Assembly: GCA_963837635.1 (NCBI GenBank)
Contig: CAWINY010000006.1
Span: 434,001 to 498,000, forward strand
From: CAWINY01 sp963837635
GTDB lineage: Bacteria > Acidobacteriota > Terriglobia > Terriglobales > Acidobacteriaceae
Direction: 5' to 3'
Length of the DNA: 64,000 nt
In this document: positions 12,121 to 21,354 of the stretch, piece by piece
Position numbering within the stretch: position 1 is the first letter of the stretch
Layout: the number at the start of each line of letters is the position of its first letter
Notes under the pieces: generated by a model
The model's input: only the letters and a program-made list of their open reading frames with translations
Database searches by the model: none
Told to the model about the DNA's origin: nothing
Translations under genes and position numbers: made by a program

Positions 12121-13371
12121 ATGAATGGCAAAAACAACGGGCAGAGTGGGCGGGGGGCGGTTCCCTGGGTGATCGTGGGCGTGCTGGCGGCTGTCGCCGT
12201 GACGGCGCTCGTGCTGCACCGGCGTTCCTCCACAGTACCGGTGCGAGTGGCGGAAATAACCCGCCAAACCCTGGTCAGTGCTATCTCAACCAACGGCAAA
12301 ATCGAACCGGTCGACAGCTTCGAGGCGCACGCGCCGCTGGCCACCACGGTAAAGCGAGTCCTGGTCAAGGAAGGCGATCATGTCCAGGTGGGGCAATTGC
12401 TGGTCGAACTGGAGGACGCCACCGCCTTGGCGGAGATCGCTCGGGCGCAGGCGCAACTGGCGGCGGCACAAGCCGATCTTCATACCCTCCATGAGGGCGG
12501 CACGCGGGAAGAAATCCTGAACACGCAACAGCAGCTTGCCAAGGCCCGCACCGAACGCGACCTGGCGCAGCGCAACCTGGAGGCGATGCAACGGCTATTG
12601 GAGCACGGTGCGGCCTCGCCCGAGGAGGTGCGGGCCGCGCGTCTGCGTGTGACTTCGGCGCAAAGCGAAGTCAAGACGTTGCAGGAAAAGCTGAGCAGCC
12701 GCTACTCGGGGCCGGATATGGAGCGGGTGGCGGCGCAGGCGGCGCAGGCGCGCGCGACTCTGGATGCGGCTAACGACCTGATGCAGCATTCCGCCATTCG
12801 CGCTCCCCGGGCGGGTGAAGTCTATAGCGTGCCGGTGCATGACGGACAGTTTGTCAATCCCGGCGACCTGCTGGTCGCGGTGGCCAATTTGGATAAGGTT
12901 GCCGTCCGCGCTTTTGTCGACGAACCCGATATCGGACGGCTGACGGTTGGCTCGCAGGTGATTATCGCCTGGGACGCTTTCCCCGGCCAGTCCTGGGAAG
13001 GGACGGTGAGCCTCATGCCCACCACGGTGGTGCAAAGAGGCACGCGCACCGTGGGCGAGACCACCTGCGTGATCAACAACCCGGGACACAAGCTATTGCC
13101 CGCCGTGGATGTGAATGTGTCGATCGTGACGGCCAAGCGTGAGGATGCGCTCACCTTGCCGCGCGAGGCGGTTCACCAGGACGCCAATGGCCAGAGATTC
13201 GTCTACTCTATCGACGAGGGCAGACTCAACCGCCATGACGTCCAGACCGGGATCTCGAACATGACCAGCATTGAGATCACCCAAGGGCTGGCAGACCATG
13301 CGCTGGTCGCTCTCGGAGCACTCAGCAACAAGCCTCTGCACACCGGAATGGAAGTCGAAGTAGTCCGCTAA
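12121..13371 (+). CDS. HlyD/RND-type periplasmic adaptor (efflux membrane fusion protein)
   Basis: Seen: 416 residues from ATG 12121. One N-terminal membrane helix (about residues 14-33, WVIVGVLAAVAVTALVL), then a first lipoyl/barrel half with GKIEPVDSFEAHAPLATTVK, a long alpha-helical hairpin rich in Ala/Gln/Glu (about 90-215), the second lipoyl half, and a beta-barrel and membrane-proximal domain. Known: these proteins bridge an inner-membrane ABC or RND pump and an outer-membrane channel. The frame is open to 12073, but the upstream part is low-complexity; the -10-like TATACT at 12104 favours 12121. The pump partner is not in the window. The next gene begins one base after the stop, so they form an operon. 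Confidence 0.88.
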   Translation: MNGKNNGQSGRGAVPWVIVGVLAAVAVTALVLHRRSSTVPVRVAEITRQTLVSAISTNGKIEPVDSFEAHAPLATTVKRVLVKEGDHVQVGQLLVELEDATALAEIARAQAQLAAAQADLHTLHEGGTREEILNTQQQLAKARTERDLAQRNLEAMQRLLEHGAASPEEVRAARLRVTSAQSEVKTLQEKLSSRYSGPDMERVAAQAAQARATLDAANDLMQHSAIRAPRAGEVYSVPVHDGQFVNPGDLLVAVANLDKVAVRAFVDEPDIGRLTVGSQVIIAWDAFPGQSWEGTVSLMPTTVVQRGTRTVGETTCVINNPGHKLLPAVDVNVSIVTAKREDALTLPREAVHQDANGQRFVYSIDEGRLNRHDVQTGISNMTSIEITQGLADHALVALGALSNKPLHTGMEVEVVR

Positions 13372-13372
13372 A

Positions 13373-14320
13373 ATGGTACGGAAGTTCACAACCCTGATTT
13401 TCCTTGCGGTTTTGTCCGTAGCCCCCCTGATGGCTGCCTCATCGCTTGAGTTGTTGAATGCCGGGCGGGTGAACGAGGCCATCGGCCAGCTTCGCGGCGA
13501 AATCCAGAAGTCCCCCAGCCTGGACACTTACCTGCTGCTCGCCCGCGCCTACTACTCCGAAGAGCACTGGGACGATGCCATTGCCGCTGCCCAGAAGGCG
13601 GTCGTGGCCGCACCGAACAACAGTGATGCCCATCTTTGGCTGGGGCGCGCTTACGGTAACAAGGCGGAGATCTCCAGCTGGTGGACGGCTACCCTGTTGG
13701 CCCGCAAGGTGCATGCCGAATTCGAGAAGGCGGTGCAACTGAACCCGGCTAACATAGCGGCGCGACTGGACCTCTCTGAGTACTACGTCGAGGCTCCCGG
13801 CTTCCTGGGCGGCGGCACGGAAAAGGCGAAGGCGCAGGCGGCTTTCCTGATGAGCGGCAATCCCGCGGCTGCCCACCAGGTGGAAGCCATGATCGCCGAG
13901 AAAGATAAAAACTACGCGTTGGCCGAAAGCCATCTTCGCAACTGCGCCGAGATGACGAATCTTCCCGATCGATGGGTCGACCTGGCGTCGTTCTACCGGC
14001 GCCGCGCGCGCATCCAGGAGATGGAGCAGGCCATCCAGCATGCTGTCTCCATGGAGCCGAAAGGAACCGCCCTCTTCGAGGCGGCTGCTATCCTGTTCCG
14101 CGCCGGACAGAATTTTGAGCTGGCGATTTCGCTTTTGAAGACGTATCTGACGGGCGGGGATCCGAGCGAAGACGCCCCCCTGTTTCGGGCACATTTTCTG
14201 CTCGGACAGGTGCTCGAAAAACAAGGCGACAAGCACAATGCCGCCGATCAATACCGCACGGCATTGTCTTTGGCGAGCGATTTTGCCCCGGCACAACAGG
14301 CCTTGGACCGGGTGCGGTAA
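13373..14320 (+). CDS. secreted TPR-repeat protein
   Basis: Seen: 315 residues with an N-terminal signal peptide (MVRKFTTLIFLAVLSVAPLM, then AASS). Tetratricopeptide-like helices follow: LLLARAYYSEEHWDDAIAAA, NNSDAHLWLGRAYGNKAEIS, and near the end LGQVLEKQGDKHNAADQY with ALSLASDFAPAQQAL. Known: TPR arrays mediate protein-protein contacts and are frequent in the periplasm of acidobacteria. It starts one base after the adaptor gene, so it is probably translated from the same message and may help assemble the export system. It carries no enzymatic motif. Function beyond a scaffold is not visible. Confidence 0.8.
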   Translation: MVRKFTTLIFLAVLSVAPLMAASSLELLNAGRVNEAIGQLRGEIQKSPSLDTYLLLARAYYSEEHWDDAIAAAQKAVVAAPNNSDAHLWLGRAYGNKAEISSWWTATLLARKVHAEFEKAVQLNPANIAARLDLSEYYVEAPGFLGGGTEKAKAQAAFLMSGNPAAAHQVEAMIAEKDKNYALAESHLRNCAEMTNLPDRWVDLASFYRRRARIQEMEQAIQHAVSMEPKGTALFEAAAILFRAGQNFELAISLLKTYLTGGDPSEDAPLFRAHFLLGQVLEKQGDKHNAADQYRTALSLASDFAPAQQALDRVR

Positions 14321-14333
14321 CCCAGGCGACGAA

Positions 14334-15851
14334 TCACTGCTCACTGAACTTGTCGATCTGCGCCTTTTGCAGACGTTCGGAATAGTCGATGTACACCGAC
14401 TTCCACTCGGTATAGAAGTCGAAAGCGCCGATCCCGCCTTCGCGGTGGCCGTTGCCGGTGGCCTTGGTGCCGCCGAAAGGCAGATGCACCTCGGCGCCGA
14501 TGGTCGGGGCGTTGATATAGGTGATTCCGGCATTGAGATCGCGCATCGCCTGGAAGGCGCGGTTGACGTCGCGCGTGTAGATGGCCGAGGACAACCCATA
14601 TACCACGCCATTGGCGATATCGATGGCGTGCTCCAGGCTGTCGCAGGCAATCAGGCTCACCACCGGCCCAAAGATTTCTTCCTGAGCAATGCGCATGCGG
14701 GGATCGACGTCGCCGAAGACGGTCGGCTCGAGGAAGAAGCCGTGCCGGTGGTTGCCGCCTTCGAGTTGGCGCCCGCCGGTCAGCAACCGCGCCCCTTCCT
14801 TCTGGCCGATCTCGATGTAGTCCAGGTCGGTCTGAAGCTGGTGGCGGTTAACTGCGGGCCCCATGTCCACGGTCTCGTCGAGCCCGTTGCCGACCTTCAG
14901 CTTCTGCGCCCGTTCCACAAGGGTTTGGGCGAACCGGTTGTAAATCCCCTTCTGCAGGATGACGCGGCTGGTCGCGGTGCAGCGCTGTCCGGTGGTGCCG
15001 AAGCCGCCCCAGAGCGCGCCCTCCAGAGCGAGTTCGAGGTTGGCGTCGTCCAGCACGATCATCGGGTTCTTGCCGCCCAGTTCCAGCGAACAGCGCTTGA
15101 GGCTGCGGGCGCAGCTTTCGCCGACAATGCGTCCGACTGCGGTTGAGCCGGTCAGCGAGACGGCGCGCACCTCCGGGTGCTCAGTCAGCGGAGTACCGAC
15201 CTCGGGGCCAAAGCCGGTCACGATGTTGATCACGCCTTTGGGCAGGCCCGCGTCCATCAGGGTCCGGACAAAGTTGAAAGTGGAGAGCGGCGTGTCCTGG
15301 GCAGGTTTTATCACGCAGGTGTTGCCGGCGACGATCGCGGGGAGCAGTTTCCACGAAGGGATCGCCATGGGGAAATTCCACGGCGTGATCATGGCGCACA
15401 CGCCCAGCGGCTGGCGCACGCACATGGCGAACTTGTTGGGCAGCTCCGAAGGCGTGGTGTGGCCGAACATGCGCCGGCCCTCGCCGGCCATGTAGAAGGC
15501 GGTGTCGACGGCTTCCTGCACGTCGCCGCGCGTCTCTTTGAGGATCTTGCCCATCTCCCGGGTCATGTCGCGGGCGTACGCTTCTTTGCGCGCGAACAGC
15601 ATCTGGGCGGCCTGGTAGACGATCTCCGCCCGGCGCGGCGCCGGCACCAGGCGCCACTTGGCATAGGTGCGCCGGGCCGCTTCGACCGCGAGGTCCACGT
15701 CCTCTTTGCCCGAGCGCTGGAAGATCCCGACCACCTCGCGGGTGTCAGCCGGGTTGAGGTTTTCAAAGGTCGCTCCGCTTCGGGATTCGACCGACTCGCC
15801 GTCGATGAAGTTGCGGTAAACGTTGCCGCTCGGAACCGCTTCGGTGGCCAT
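14334..15851 (-). CDS. NAD(P)-dependent aldehyde dehydrogenase
   Basis: Seen: 505 residues from ATG 15851 with a CGGAGG ribosome site directly upstream. Catalytic C291 lies in GTTGQRCTATSR, general base E257 in LELGGKNP, and the cofactor and Asn site in ITPWNFPMAIP (N159). Known: the ALDH superfamily oxidises aldehydes to acids in the cytoplasm. The closing motif FGGTKATGNGHREGG and the FDFYTEWKSVYIDYS end resemble ALDH7-like and semialdehyde dehydrogenases, so a substrate such as aminoadipate or ketoglutarate semialdehyde is possible, but it cannot be decided here. It is convergent with the TPR gene with 13 bp between stops. Confidence 0.93.
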   Translation of the reverse strand: MATEAVPSGNVYRNFIDGESVESRSGATFENLNPADTREVVGIFQRSGKEDVDLAVEAARRTYAKWRLVPAPRRAEIVYQAAQMLFARKEAYARDMTREMGKILKETRGDVQEAVDTAFYMAGEGRRMFGHTTPSELPNKFAMCVRQPLGVCAMITPWNFPMAIPSWKLLPAIVAGNTCVIKPAQDTPLSTFNFVRTLMDAGLPKGVINIVTGFGPEVGTPLTEHPEVRAVSLTGSTAVGRIVGESCARSLKRCSLELGGKNPMIVLDDANLELALEGALWGGFGTTGQRCTATSRVILQKGIYNRFAQTLVERAQKLKVGNGLDETVDMGPAVNRHQLQTDLDYIEIGQKEGARLLTGGRQLEGGNHRHGFFLEPTVFGDVDPRMRIAQEEIFGPVVSLIACDSLEHAIDIANGVVYGLSSAIYTRDVNRAFQAMRDLNAGITYINAPTIGAEVHLPFGGTKATGNGHREGGIGAFDFYTEWKSVYIDYSERLQKAQIDKFSEQ

Positions 15852-16323
15852 AATCCTCCGCTTTATCAGCTATCAGCTATCGGCTTTCAGCAAAACCGCT
15901 TTTGGCTCTTGGTTGTTGGCAATTGGCTCTTGGCTTTCAGCTTTCAGCCAAAACTGCTCTTGGTAACTAAATGGCACGCCTGACGAGCGTGACCCGCTGT
16001 TAAAACCAAGCAAAGCCTGACATCGTACGATGCAGCCTGAGGGCGTGCAAGCTATCAGCGGCTCTCAGGGTTCAGCCCCGCAGGGCGGCAGATAATAGCC
16101 CAGGGCGTGAGCCCTGGGTGAGAGCGCGAATTATGACCCGAGTCCCGTAGGGACGGCACCCTCGCGCCAAAGTAACCTGCCAACCATGGGTGCAATTCGA
16201 AGTCGATTCGGCGCAGCACCCACGACGAAAGAAGTGTGGTCAAAAAGCCACGGCCAATAGCCAAGCGGTTTTGCTGAAAGCCGAGAGCTGAGAGCCGAAA
16301 GCCCCCAGGATTTACACTGAAGG
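15852..16323. repeat. 472-bp intergenic gap of nested inverted repeats
   Basis: No gene. Outer arms at about 15866-15958 (TCGGCTTTCAGCAAAACCGC, TTGGCTCTTGGC units) and 16232-16305 (CCAAGCGGTTTTGCTGAAAG) are inverted copies. The core (about 16060-16170) holds REP-like elements: CCCAGGGC-GTGA-GCCCTGGG at 16098-16117, and CCCGTAGGGACGGCAC at 16144-16159. The MFS gene to the right starts immediately after the right arm. Confidence 0.75.
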
Positions 16324-17706
16324 ATGCCCCAGGATCCTCAGCGACCGTCGACTGCACCGCCGGATCAGGGCGGGCACGCGCCGCTCGATGGCGCCGTTGA
16401 CCAGCCGGCGCAACGTTCCCGGTTGGGGACAACGTTACGCGCCCTGCGGCACCGCAATTTCCAGCTTTTCTTCAGTGGGCAGCTTATTTCGCTGATCGGC
16501 ACTTGGATGCAGATGGTGGCCCAATCGTGGCTGGTCTACCGGCTGACCGGCTCTTCCTTGCTGCTCGGGTCGATTGGTTTCGTCTCGCAGTTTCCGCTTT
16601 TTGTGTTCTCCGCGCTGGGTGGCTCCATTGCCGACCGCCACAACCGGTATCGCATCGTAATCGCCACCCAGACGGCGTCGATGCTACTGGCCTTTGTCCT
16701 GGCTGCCCTGACGCTGGCAGGCCGGATCCAGGTGTGGCACATGTTCGTACTTTCCGCCCTGCTCGGCCTGGTCAACGCCTTCGATGTGCCCGCGCGGCAG
16801 ACCTTGTTCATGGACATGGTAGGGCGCGAGGACCTGATGAACGCCATCGCGCTGAACTCGTCGATGTTCAACGGGGCGCGCATCGTGGGTCCGGCCATCG
16901 CCGGGGTCCTGGTGGCCTCGATCGGCGAAGGCTGGTGCTTCCTTGCCAACGCCGTCAGCTACATCGCGGTCATCATCGGACTGCTGATGATAAAGCTCAC
17001 CATCAAACCGAAGATCATCGAAGGCTCGCCTCTGGAGCACATGATCGAGGGCTTCCGCTATGCGCGCCGGACCCGGCCCATCCGGGCCCTGCTGCTGTTG
17101 ATCGCGCTGGCGAGCCTGGTGGCCATGCCCTACAGCGTGCTCATGCCTATCTTCGCCGACCGCATCCTGCACGCTGGAGCGCGCGGACTCGGCATCCTGA
17201 TGGGCTTCTCCGGCCTCGGAGCGTTGTGCGGCTCGCTCTTGCTGGCCAGCCGTTCTCAACTCAAGGGCCTGGGCCGCATCGTCGCGCTCTCCTCCGGCGG
17301 CTTCGGAATCGGCTTGGTGCTGTTCGCCTTTTCGAAATGGTTCTGGCTGTCGGCGGCTCTGCTGCTGCCGGTGGGCTTTTGTGTGATGGTGCAGATGGGC
17401 GCCACCAACACGCTGCTGCAATCCATGGCGCCCGACCGCCTGCGCGGCCGCATCATCTCCCTGTATTCCATGATGCTCCTGGGCATGGCGCCTTTCGGAG
17501 CTTTCTTCGCCGGGGCGCTCACCGATCGACTGGGTGCGCCCATCACGGTCGGCACTGGAGCTGTCGCCTGTGTTGCCGGGTCGATCTGGTTCTATGCGCA
17601 GCTCCCCGCCTTCCGCTACGAGGCGCGTCAGTTGGTCATCGCGCAGCAGGTGGCCGCCGGCGATCCTGTCGAAGAGATGGCCGGCCCACCGCCGGACCTG
17701 CGCTAA
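16324..17706 (+). CDS. MFS transporter (EntS/enterobactin exporter-like)
   Basis: Seen: 460 residues; a hydrophilic N-terminal 45 residues, then about 12 membrane helices. The signature FQLFFSGQLISLIGTWMQMV, then WLVYRLTGSS and GGSIADRHNRYR, and later DVPARQTLFMDMV, belongs to the MFS_3/EntS-like subgroup. Known: members export siderophores or drugs by proton antiport across the inner membrane. No siderophore genes are nearby, so the substrate is unknown. ATG 16324 follows an AGGAT sequence at four bases. It stands alone, with repeat-filled gaps on both sides. Confidence 0.9.
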   Translation: MPQDPQRPSTAPPDQGGHAPLDGAVDQPAQRSRLGTTLRALRHRNFQLFFSGQLISLIGTWMQMVAQSWLVYRLTGSSLLLGSIGFVSQFPLFVFSALGGSIADRHNRYRIVIATQTASMLLAFVLAALTLAGRIQVWHMFVLSALLGLVNAFDVPARQTLFMDMVGREDLMNAIALNSSMFNGARIVGPAIAGVLVASIGEGWCFLANAVSYIAVIIGLLMIKLTIKPKIIEGSPLEHMIEGFRYARRTRPIRALLLLIALASLVAMPYSVLMPIFADRILHAGARGLGILMGFSGLGALCGSLLLASRSQLKGLGRIVALSSGGFGIGLVLFAFSKWFWLSAALLLPVGFCVMVQMGATNTLLQSMAPDRLRGRIISLYSMMLLGMAPFGAFFAGALTDRLGAPITVGTGAVACVAGSIWFYAQLPAFRYEARQLVIAQQVAAGDPVEEMAGPPPDLR

Positions 17707-18305
17707 GCCCGATTCATTCCAGTTTCCAGAATCGCTTTCCAGCTTTCAGAGTTGACCCGGGGACCCCGGAACGCGTGAAATGGTGCATTCTGGGTGGGAA
17801 TCCAGGCGTTCGTCACTCTCTTAAAAAGCGTGGCACCGGCCTCCAGGACATCCAGGCCGGCTGTCCTGGCGGCGTCCACGCCGGCAACAACGAGCGGCGT
17901 GCCGGAGGCCGACCGGGAGAACAGCGCTACAGCTAACCTGAAGAACTTCTTCTGGCCCCAAAAAGCAGCCCCGGCTTTTGACCGGGGCTCGCTAAAGAGG
18001 CAGGGGGGTGGGGAAGTCAGGAAAGGGCGATTTCACTGCCGTTCCGCCCAGCGGAAGGCGTCGAATTGGATCGAGACACTTGGACGAGGGTTGAACTCAT
18101 AAAAGTCTATGGCCTCTTTTATTGCTAATGTGAGTAGCAGTTGAGCAGCCAAAGAACCGCCTCTTCAGGGTTCTTTCAGGATAAAAATACAAACCTCAAG
18201 AAAATCATGAGGTTAGTAGCTACTAGAAAATATTTTGCACAGGTGAGCAAATTATGGTGCTTAGGAACCGGAACAAACAGTGGAATCTACATGCTACAAA
18301 TAGGA
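17707..18305. other. 599-bp intergenic gap between MFS gene and sigma-54 regulator
   Basis: No gene I can defend. The left part (17790-17940) is GC-rich and open in more than one frame but unlike any family I recognise. The right part (18100-18305) is markedly AT-rich compared with the surroundings. Small hairpins are visible: AAAGAACC...GGTTCTTT (about 18158-18183) and AACCTCA...TGAGGTT (about 18192-18214). A terminator reading leftward is listed separately at 17956-17989. Confidence 0.5.
17956..17989 (-). terminator. Intrinsic terminator, leftward
   Basis: On the minus strand an 8-bp stem AGCCCCGG/CCGGGGCT with a 7-nt loop is followed by GCTTTTTGG. It lies about 315 bp past the stop of the sigma-54 regulator gene, so that message would have a long 3' part, or a separate small transcript ends here. 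Confidence 0.5.
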
Positions 18306-19811
18306 CTATGCCTGCTTAGTTTGTACCTCTCGGTTCCCTTCAATGATTTTTAGTTTGTTAAGAAGCGCCTTATAACTGATTCTCAAAATCTTTGCTGCCT
18401 GGCGCCGGTTCCAGCGGGTTTGCGCCAGTACGCGTTCAATGGCCTCGCGCTCGGCGTGCATCGCGGCGCGGCGTCCGATCTCCAGAAGCGAGGGCATTTC
18501 CTCCCCGTTCCCTTTTTCGGCGCTCTCTGGCGGCGGCATTGGGATGGGGCCTTTCACCGGTTCGGCCACGGGTTGCGCCGGACTCTCATGGCGCAAACCC
18601 CAGATCGGGCTAAGGCCACTGGTGGAGGACAGAATCGGCTTGTGCGTGGAAAGCTCGCGAATGATCTGCGGTTCGTTACCGACGATTACGTAGCGTTTGA
18701 CCAGGTTCTCCAGCTCGCGGATGTTGCCCGGCCACGAATACTCCATCATGCGGCCGATGGCGTAATCGCTGAACGGTGGTTGCTGTTTGCTGTAATATTC
18801 GCTGTACTTGCGCAGGAAGAAGTCAATGAAGATGGGAATTTCCTCGCGGCGCTCGCGTAGCGGCGGGATGTGAATGGTCACCACGTTCAGGCGATAAAAC
18901 AGGTCCTCGCGGAACATGCCTTCGGCCACCGCGCTCTCCAGCGGTTTGTTGGTGGCGGCGAGGGTTCGAACATCAACGGCGATATCGCGCTTGCCGCCGA
19001 GGCGGGCGAATTCGCCGTCCTGCAGCACATGGAGCAGCTTGGCCTGCAGCGCCGGATGCATCTCGCTGATTTCGTCAAGAAAGATCGTGCCGTTGTTGGC
19101 TAGGTCGAACTTACCCAATTTCTGCCGGTTGGCCCCAGTGAAGGCACCGGGCTCATAGCCGAACAGTTCGCTTTCCAGCAACTCGTGCGGGATGGCGGCA
19201 CAGTTCACTTTGACGAAGGGTTTGTCGTGCCGCGACGATTGCGCGTACACCATGCGCGCCACCACTTCCTTGCCGGTGCCGCTCTCGCCGCGGATCAGCA
19301 CGGTGGCGTTGGTGTCCGCCACCTGCTCGATGGTGTGCTTGACTTCCTCCATTTTCGGGCTGGTGCCGAACAGCATGGTGAAATCGCTCTGCCGCCGGAC
19401 CTGTTCCCGTAACTGGGTGACTTCGCTGACCAGAATCTGTTTGTCCAAGACTTTGGCCATGCGGATATCGAGTTCCTTCAGTTCAAAGGGCTTGCTGAGG
19501 TAGTCGTCCGCGCCCAGCTTGGAGGCCCGAAAGATGGTCTCCGGATCGTTATGGGCGGAGAGCATGATCACGCTGACATCCGGCTTAATCTGCTTGAGGC
19601 GCTCCAGGGTGTCGATGCCCTTCATGCCGCGCGTGGCCATGTCCAGCAGCACCAGCGTGGGATCAAAGAGTCGAAACATGCGGATGGCTTCCTCGCCGCT
19701 GCCGGCGTGCCTCACCTCGAAGCTGTGGCGGGCCAGATGGGATTGAAGGTACGGGGCCATGCTCGCGTCGTCATCGACGATCAATACTCGCGTCTTTGGC
19801 GCAGCTAACAT
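18306..19811 (-). CDS. sigma-54-dependent response regulator (NtrC family)
   Basis: Seen: 501 residues in the order receiver (1-125, phospho-acceptor D57 in LVLLDMATRGMKG), AAA+ domain (about 145-380) with Walker A GESGTGKE, the sigma-54 contact loop PGAFTGA, Walker B TIFLDEISEM and arginine-finger region FREDLFYRLNVV, then a 60-residue Pro/Ser linker and a Fis-type helix-turn-helix (RWNRRQAAKILRISYKALLN, about 468-487). Known: phosphorylation drives hexamer assembly and ATP-dependent opening of sigma-54 promoters. No sensor kinase is adjacent; the hybrid kinase at 41.6 kb is far away. The target is unknown. Confidence 0.95.
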   Translation of the reverse strand: MLAAPKTRVLIVDDDASMAPYLQSHLARHSFEVRHAGSGEEAIRMFRLFDPTLVLLDMATRGMKGIDTLERLKQIKPDVSVIMLSAHNDPETIFRASKLGADDYLSKPFELKELDIRMAKVLDKQILVSEVTQLREQVRRQSDFTMLFGTSPKMEEVKHTIEQVADTNATVLIRGESGTGKEVVARMVYAQSSRHDKPFVKVNCAAIPHELLESELFGYEPGAFTGANRQKLGKFDLANNGTIFLDEISEMHPALQAKLLHVLQDGEFARLGGKRDIAVDVRTLAATNKPLESAVAEGMFREDLFYRLNVVTIHIPPLRERREEIPIFIDFFLRKYSEYYSKQQPPFSDYAIGRMMEYSWPGNIRELENLVKRYVIVGNEPQIIRELSTHKPILSSTSGLSPIWGLRHESPAQPVAEPVKGPIPMPPPESAEKGNGEEMPSLLEIGRRAAMHAEREAIERVLAQTRWNRRQAAKILRISYKALLNKLKIIEGNREVQTKQA

Positions 19812-20245
19812 GGGGAACCCTCCACTGCCGGTGACGGGTCGAAAACTTCATGCATCCGGATGCTCGGTTTGTGCAGTTCCGATGATCTTCTCTCCCGAGC
19901 TTTTTCTGCCACAGCCACTTTCGCCTCCAGCCATCCACTCCCGCCCAAACCGCCCGGACGAAGCCGGGGCAGCCGCCATTTGGGCGTGGCACTACTTTCC
20001 CGCTACGATCCAGAATCTTTGATGCGCGGTATTGTATCAGCGTTCCAAGAGTTGGCATCCAAATGGAACTTATTCTTAATAACTTTTAACGAAGTGGCGG
20101 GAGGAGCAATAGACCTGGACACAAATACCCCCGGCAAGTTGAATTGCCGCAGTGGTCGAGCGCAACTGTCCTCATCAGGTGGATAGCGCACTGCACGGAT
20201 GGAACGGTACGCTTGCTGGGGACCACGTCCCTCCGACTTAACCAG
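19812..20245. other. 434-bp intergenic gap, no gene seen
   Basis: Lies upstream of the sigma-54 regulator (leftward) and downstream of the receiver-like gene (leftward). I find no gene, repeat family member or strong hairpin. A possible leftward -10 (TACAAT on the minus strand, about 20031-20036) is present without a good -35. The middle (20040-20100) is somewhat AT-rich. Confidence 0.4.
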
Positions 20246-20944
20246 CTAAGCGGTTTCGACTCCCTCGTCGGGCGCGGCGTGACGGCGCAGAAGTTGCGGC
20301 AGGTTCTGGGAAAAGGCCGAGCGCGGCAGCACCATGTCGCATCCGGCTTCCTGCGCCTTCACCTTCAACTCACCTTGAACGTGCGAGACGAAGGCAATGA
20401 TGTTCAGCTTCTTCTTTAGCTTGGATTTCAGCTTACCGATCAGGGTGAGCGGCTTGATGGCCAGATTGTTCATATCGAAGATGGCCAGAGCGGACTTGTT
20501 GTCGCCATTGGCCGCCATCTTCTCCACCACTTCCTTGTCGGTCTTGACGAACTCGATGGGGATATTCAGCTTGCGCGCGGTTTCCTTGATTTTGGTGGAG
20601 AAGAAGAGATCGTCAACAAAGGCGAAAATGCGGGTTTCGGGGTTTTCCGTAACCGGCAACGGCTCGGGTTCAGGACGCAAGTACGGCGTGCCGACTCCCA
20701 TGCCCGCACGGCCACGCTGCGGCCGGTTCCGGCCCGGGCCGCCGTTTTGCCCGCCGATTGCCGCGCGATAACTGTGATCCATGGGCGCGCTGTAGATGCC
20801 GCCAGGATTGTTACGGCTGTGGCCCGGTCCGCCACCAGGGCGCTGCTGCGGGCCACCACGTTTGCCTTGGGGAGGACGACGACGCCGTCCCTTGCCTCTG
20901 CCGGCAAACTGGCCGCCGGAGGGCTGGTTGGGTCCATTTATCAT
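20246..20944 (-). CDS. degenerate receiver-domain protein with Arg/Gly/Pro-rich N-terminus
   Basis: Seen: 232 residues. The first 95 or so are low-complexity and basic (GRGKGRRRRPPQGKRGGPQQ, then RPGGGPGHSRNNPGG), like RNA- or nucleic-acid-binding RGG tails. The rest folds like a receiver: IFAFVDDLFFSTKIKE, SALAIFDMNN (the Asp in phospho-acceptor position), LNIIAFVSHVQGELKVKAQE, then AGCDMVLPRSAFSQNLPQLL, where the conserved Lys of true receivers is replaced (LPRS). Inference: phosphorylation control is probably lost or altered, and the domain may serve as a protein-contact module. It is transcribed in the same direction as the sigma-54 regulator but 434 bp away. Confidence 0.65.
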   Translation of the reverse strand: MINGPNQPSGGQFAGRGKGRRRRPPQGKRGGPQQRPGGGPGHSRNNPGGIYSAPMDHSYRAAIGGQNGGPGRNRPQRGRAGMGVGTPYLRPEPEPLPVTENPETRIFAFVDDLFFSTKIKETARKLNIPIEFVKTDKEVVEKMAANGDNKSALAIFDMNNLAIKPLTLIGKLKSKLKKKLNIIAFVSHVQGELKVKAQEAGCDMVLPRSAFSQNLPQLLRRHAAPDEGVETA

Positions 20945-21354
20945 GCGTTTTCTCGGTTCGTTATTCTGCGAGCCTCAGGGCAGTCCGCCCTGGCAATGTT
21001 GTGTGTTGGGCGACGTATCGCCACCCCGGACGCGCAAATTACGGCGCGTTAGGAGAACCCGCCGGCTGTGTGTCTTCTCCACCGCTATGCTGTTGGTCCC
21101 AGTCCCATCTTGGCTGGATCCTCGTATTACCGGTGCGGTGGAAATGAACTAGTACAACGTCCGGAGCACTGGAAAGGGTGCGCGCGGAATGCCGTCACGG
21201 GAAGTGCGGCCGGTTCGGAGGACAACAGAGTTATTTAACCTATCTGCCCGCCTGGATGCAAGCACAAAAAACCGGCTACTTCATTGGATGCCTTGGCTCG
21301 AGAAACGGCGTAGCTTTTCCAGCCCCGGAGGGGCGGCACTCCTGGGACCGCATG
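20945..21354. other. 410-bp intergenic gap, no gene seen
   Basis: Nothing gene-like. A REP-like core AGCCCCGGAGGGGCGGCA is at about 21321-21338, related in style to those at 16144 and 34809. The promoter for the receiver-like gene should lie near 20945-21050, but no clear -35/-10 pair is visible. Confidence 0.4.

Noticed and set aside
16503..17936. 477-codon open frame overlapping the MFS gene
   Set aside because: Same strand, different frame; His/Arg/Gly-rich and without membrane helices, whereas the 16324 frame is a clear transporter.
17794..18102. 102-codon plus-strand frame after the MFS gene
   Set aside because: No recognisable family or ribosome site; frame crosses the minus-strand terminator hairpin.
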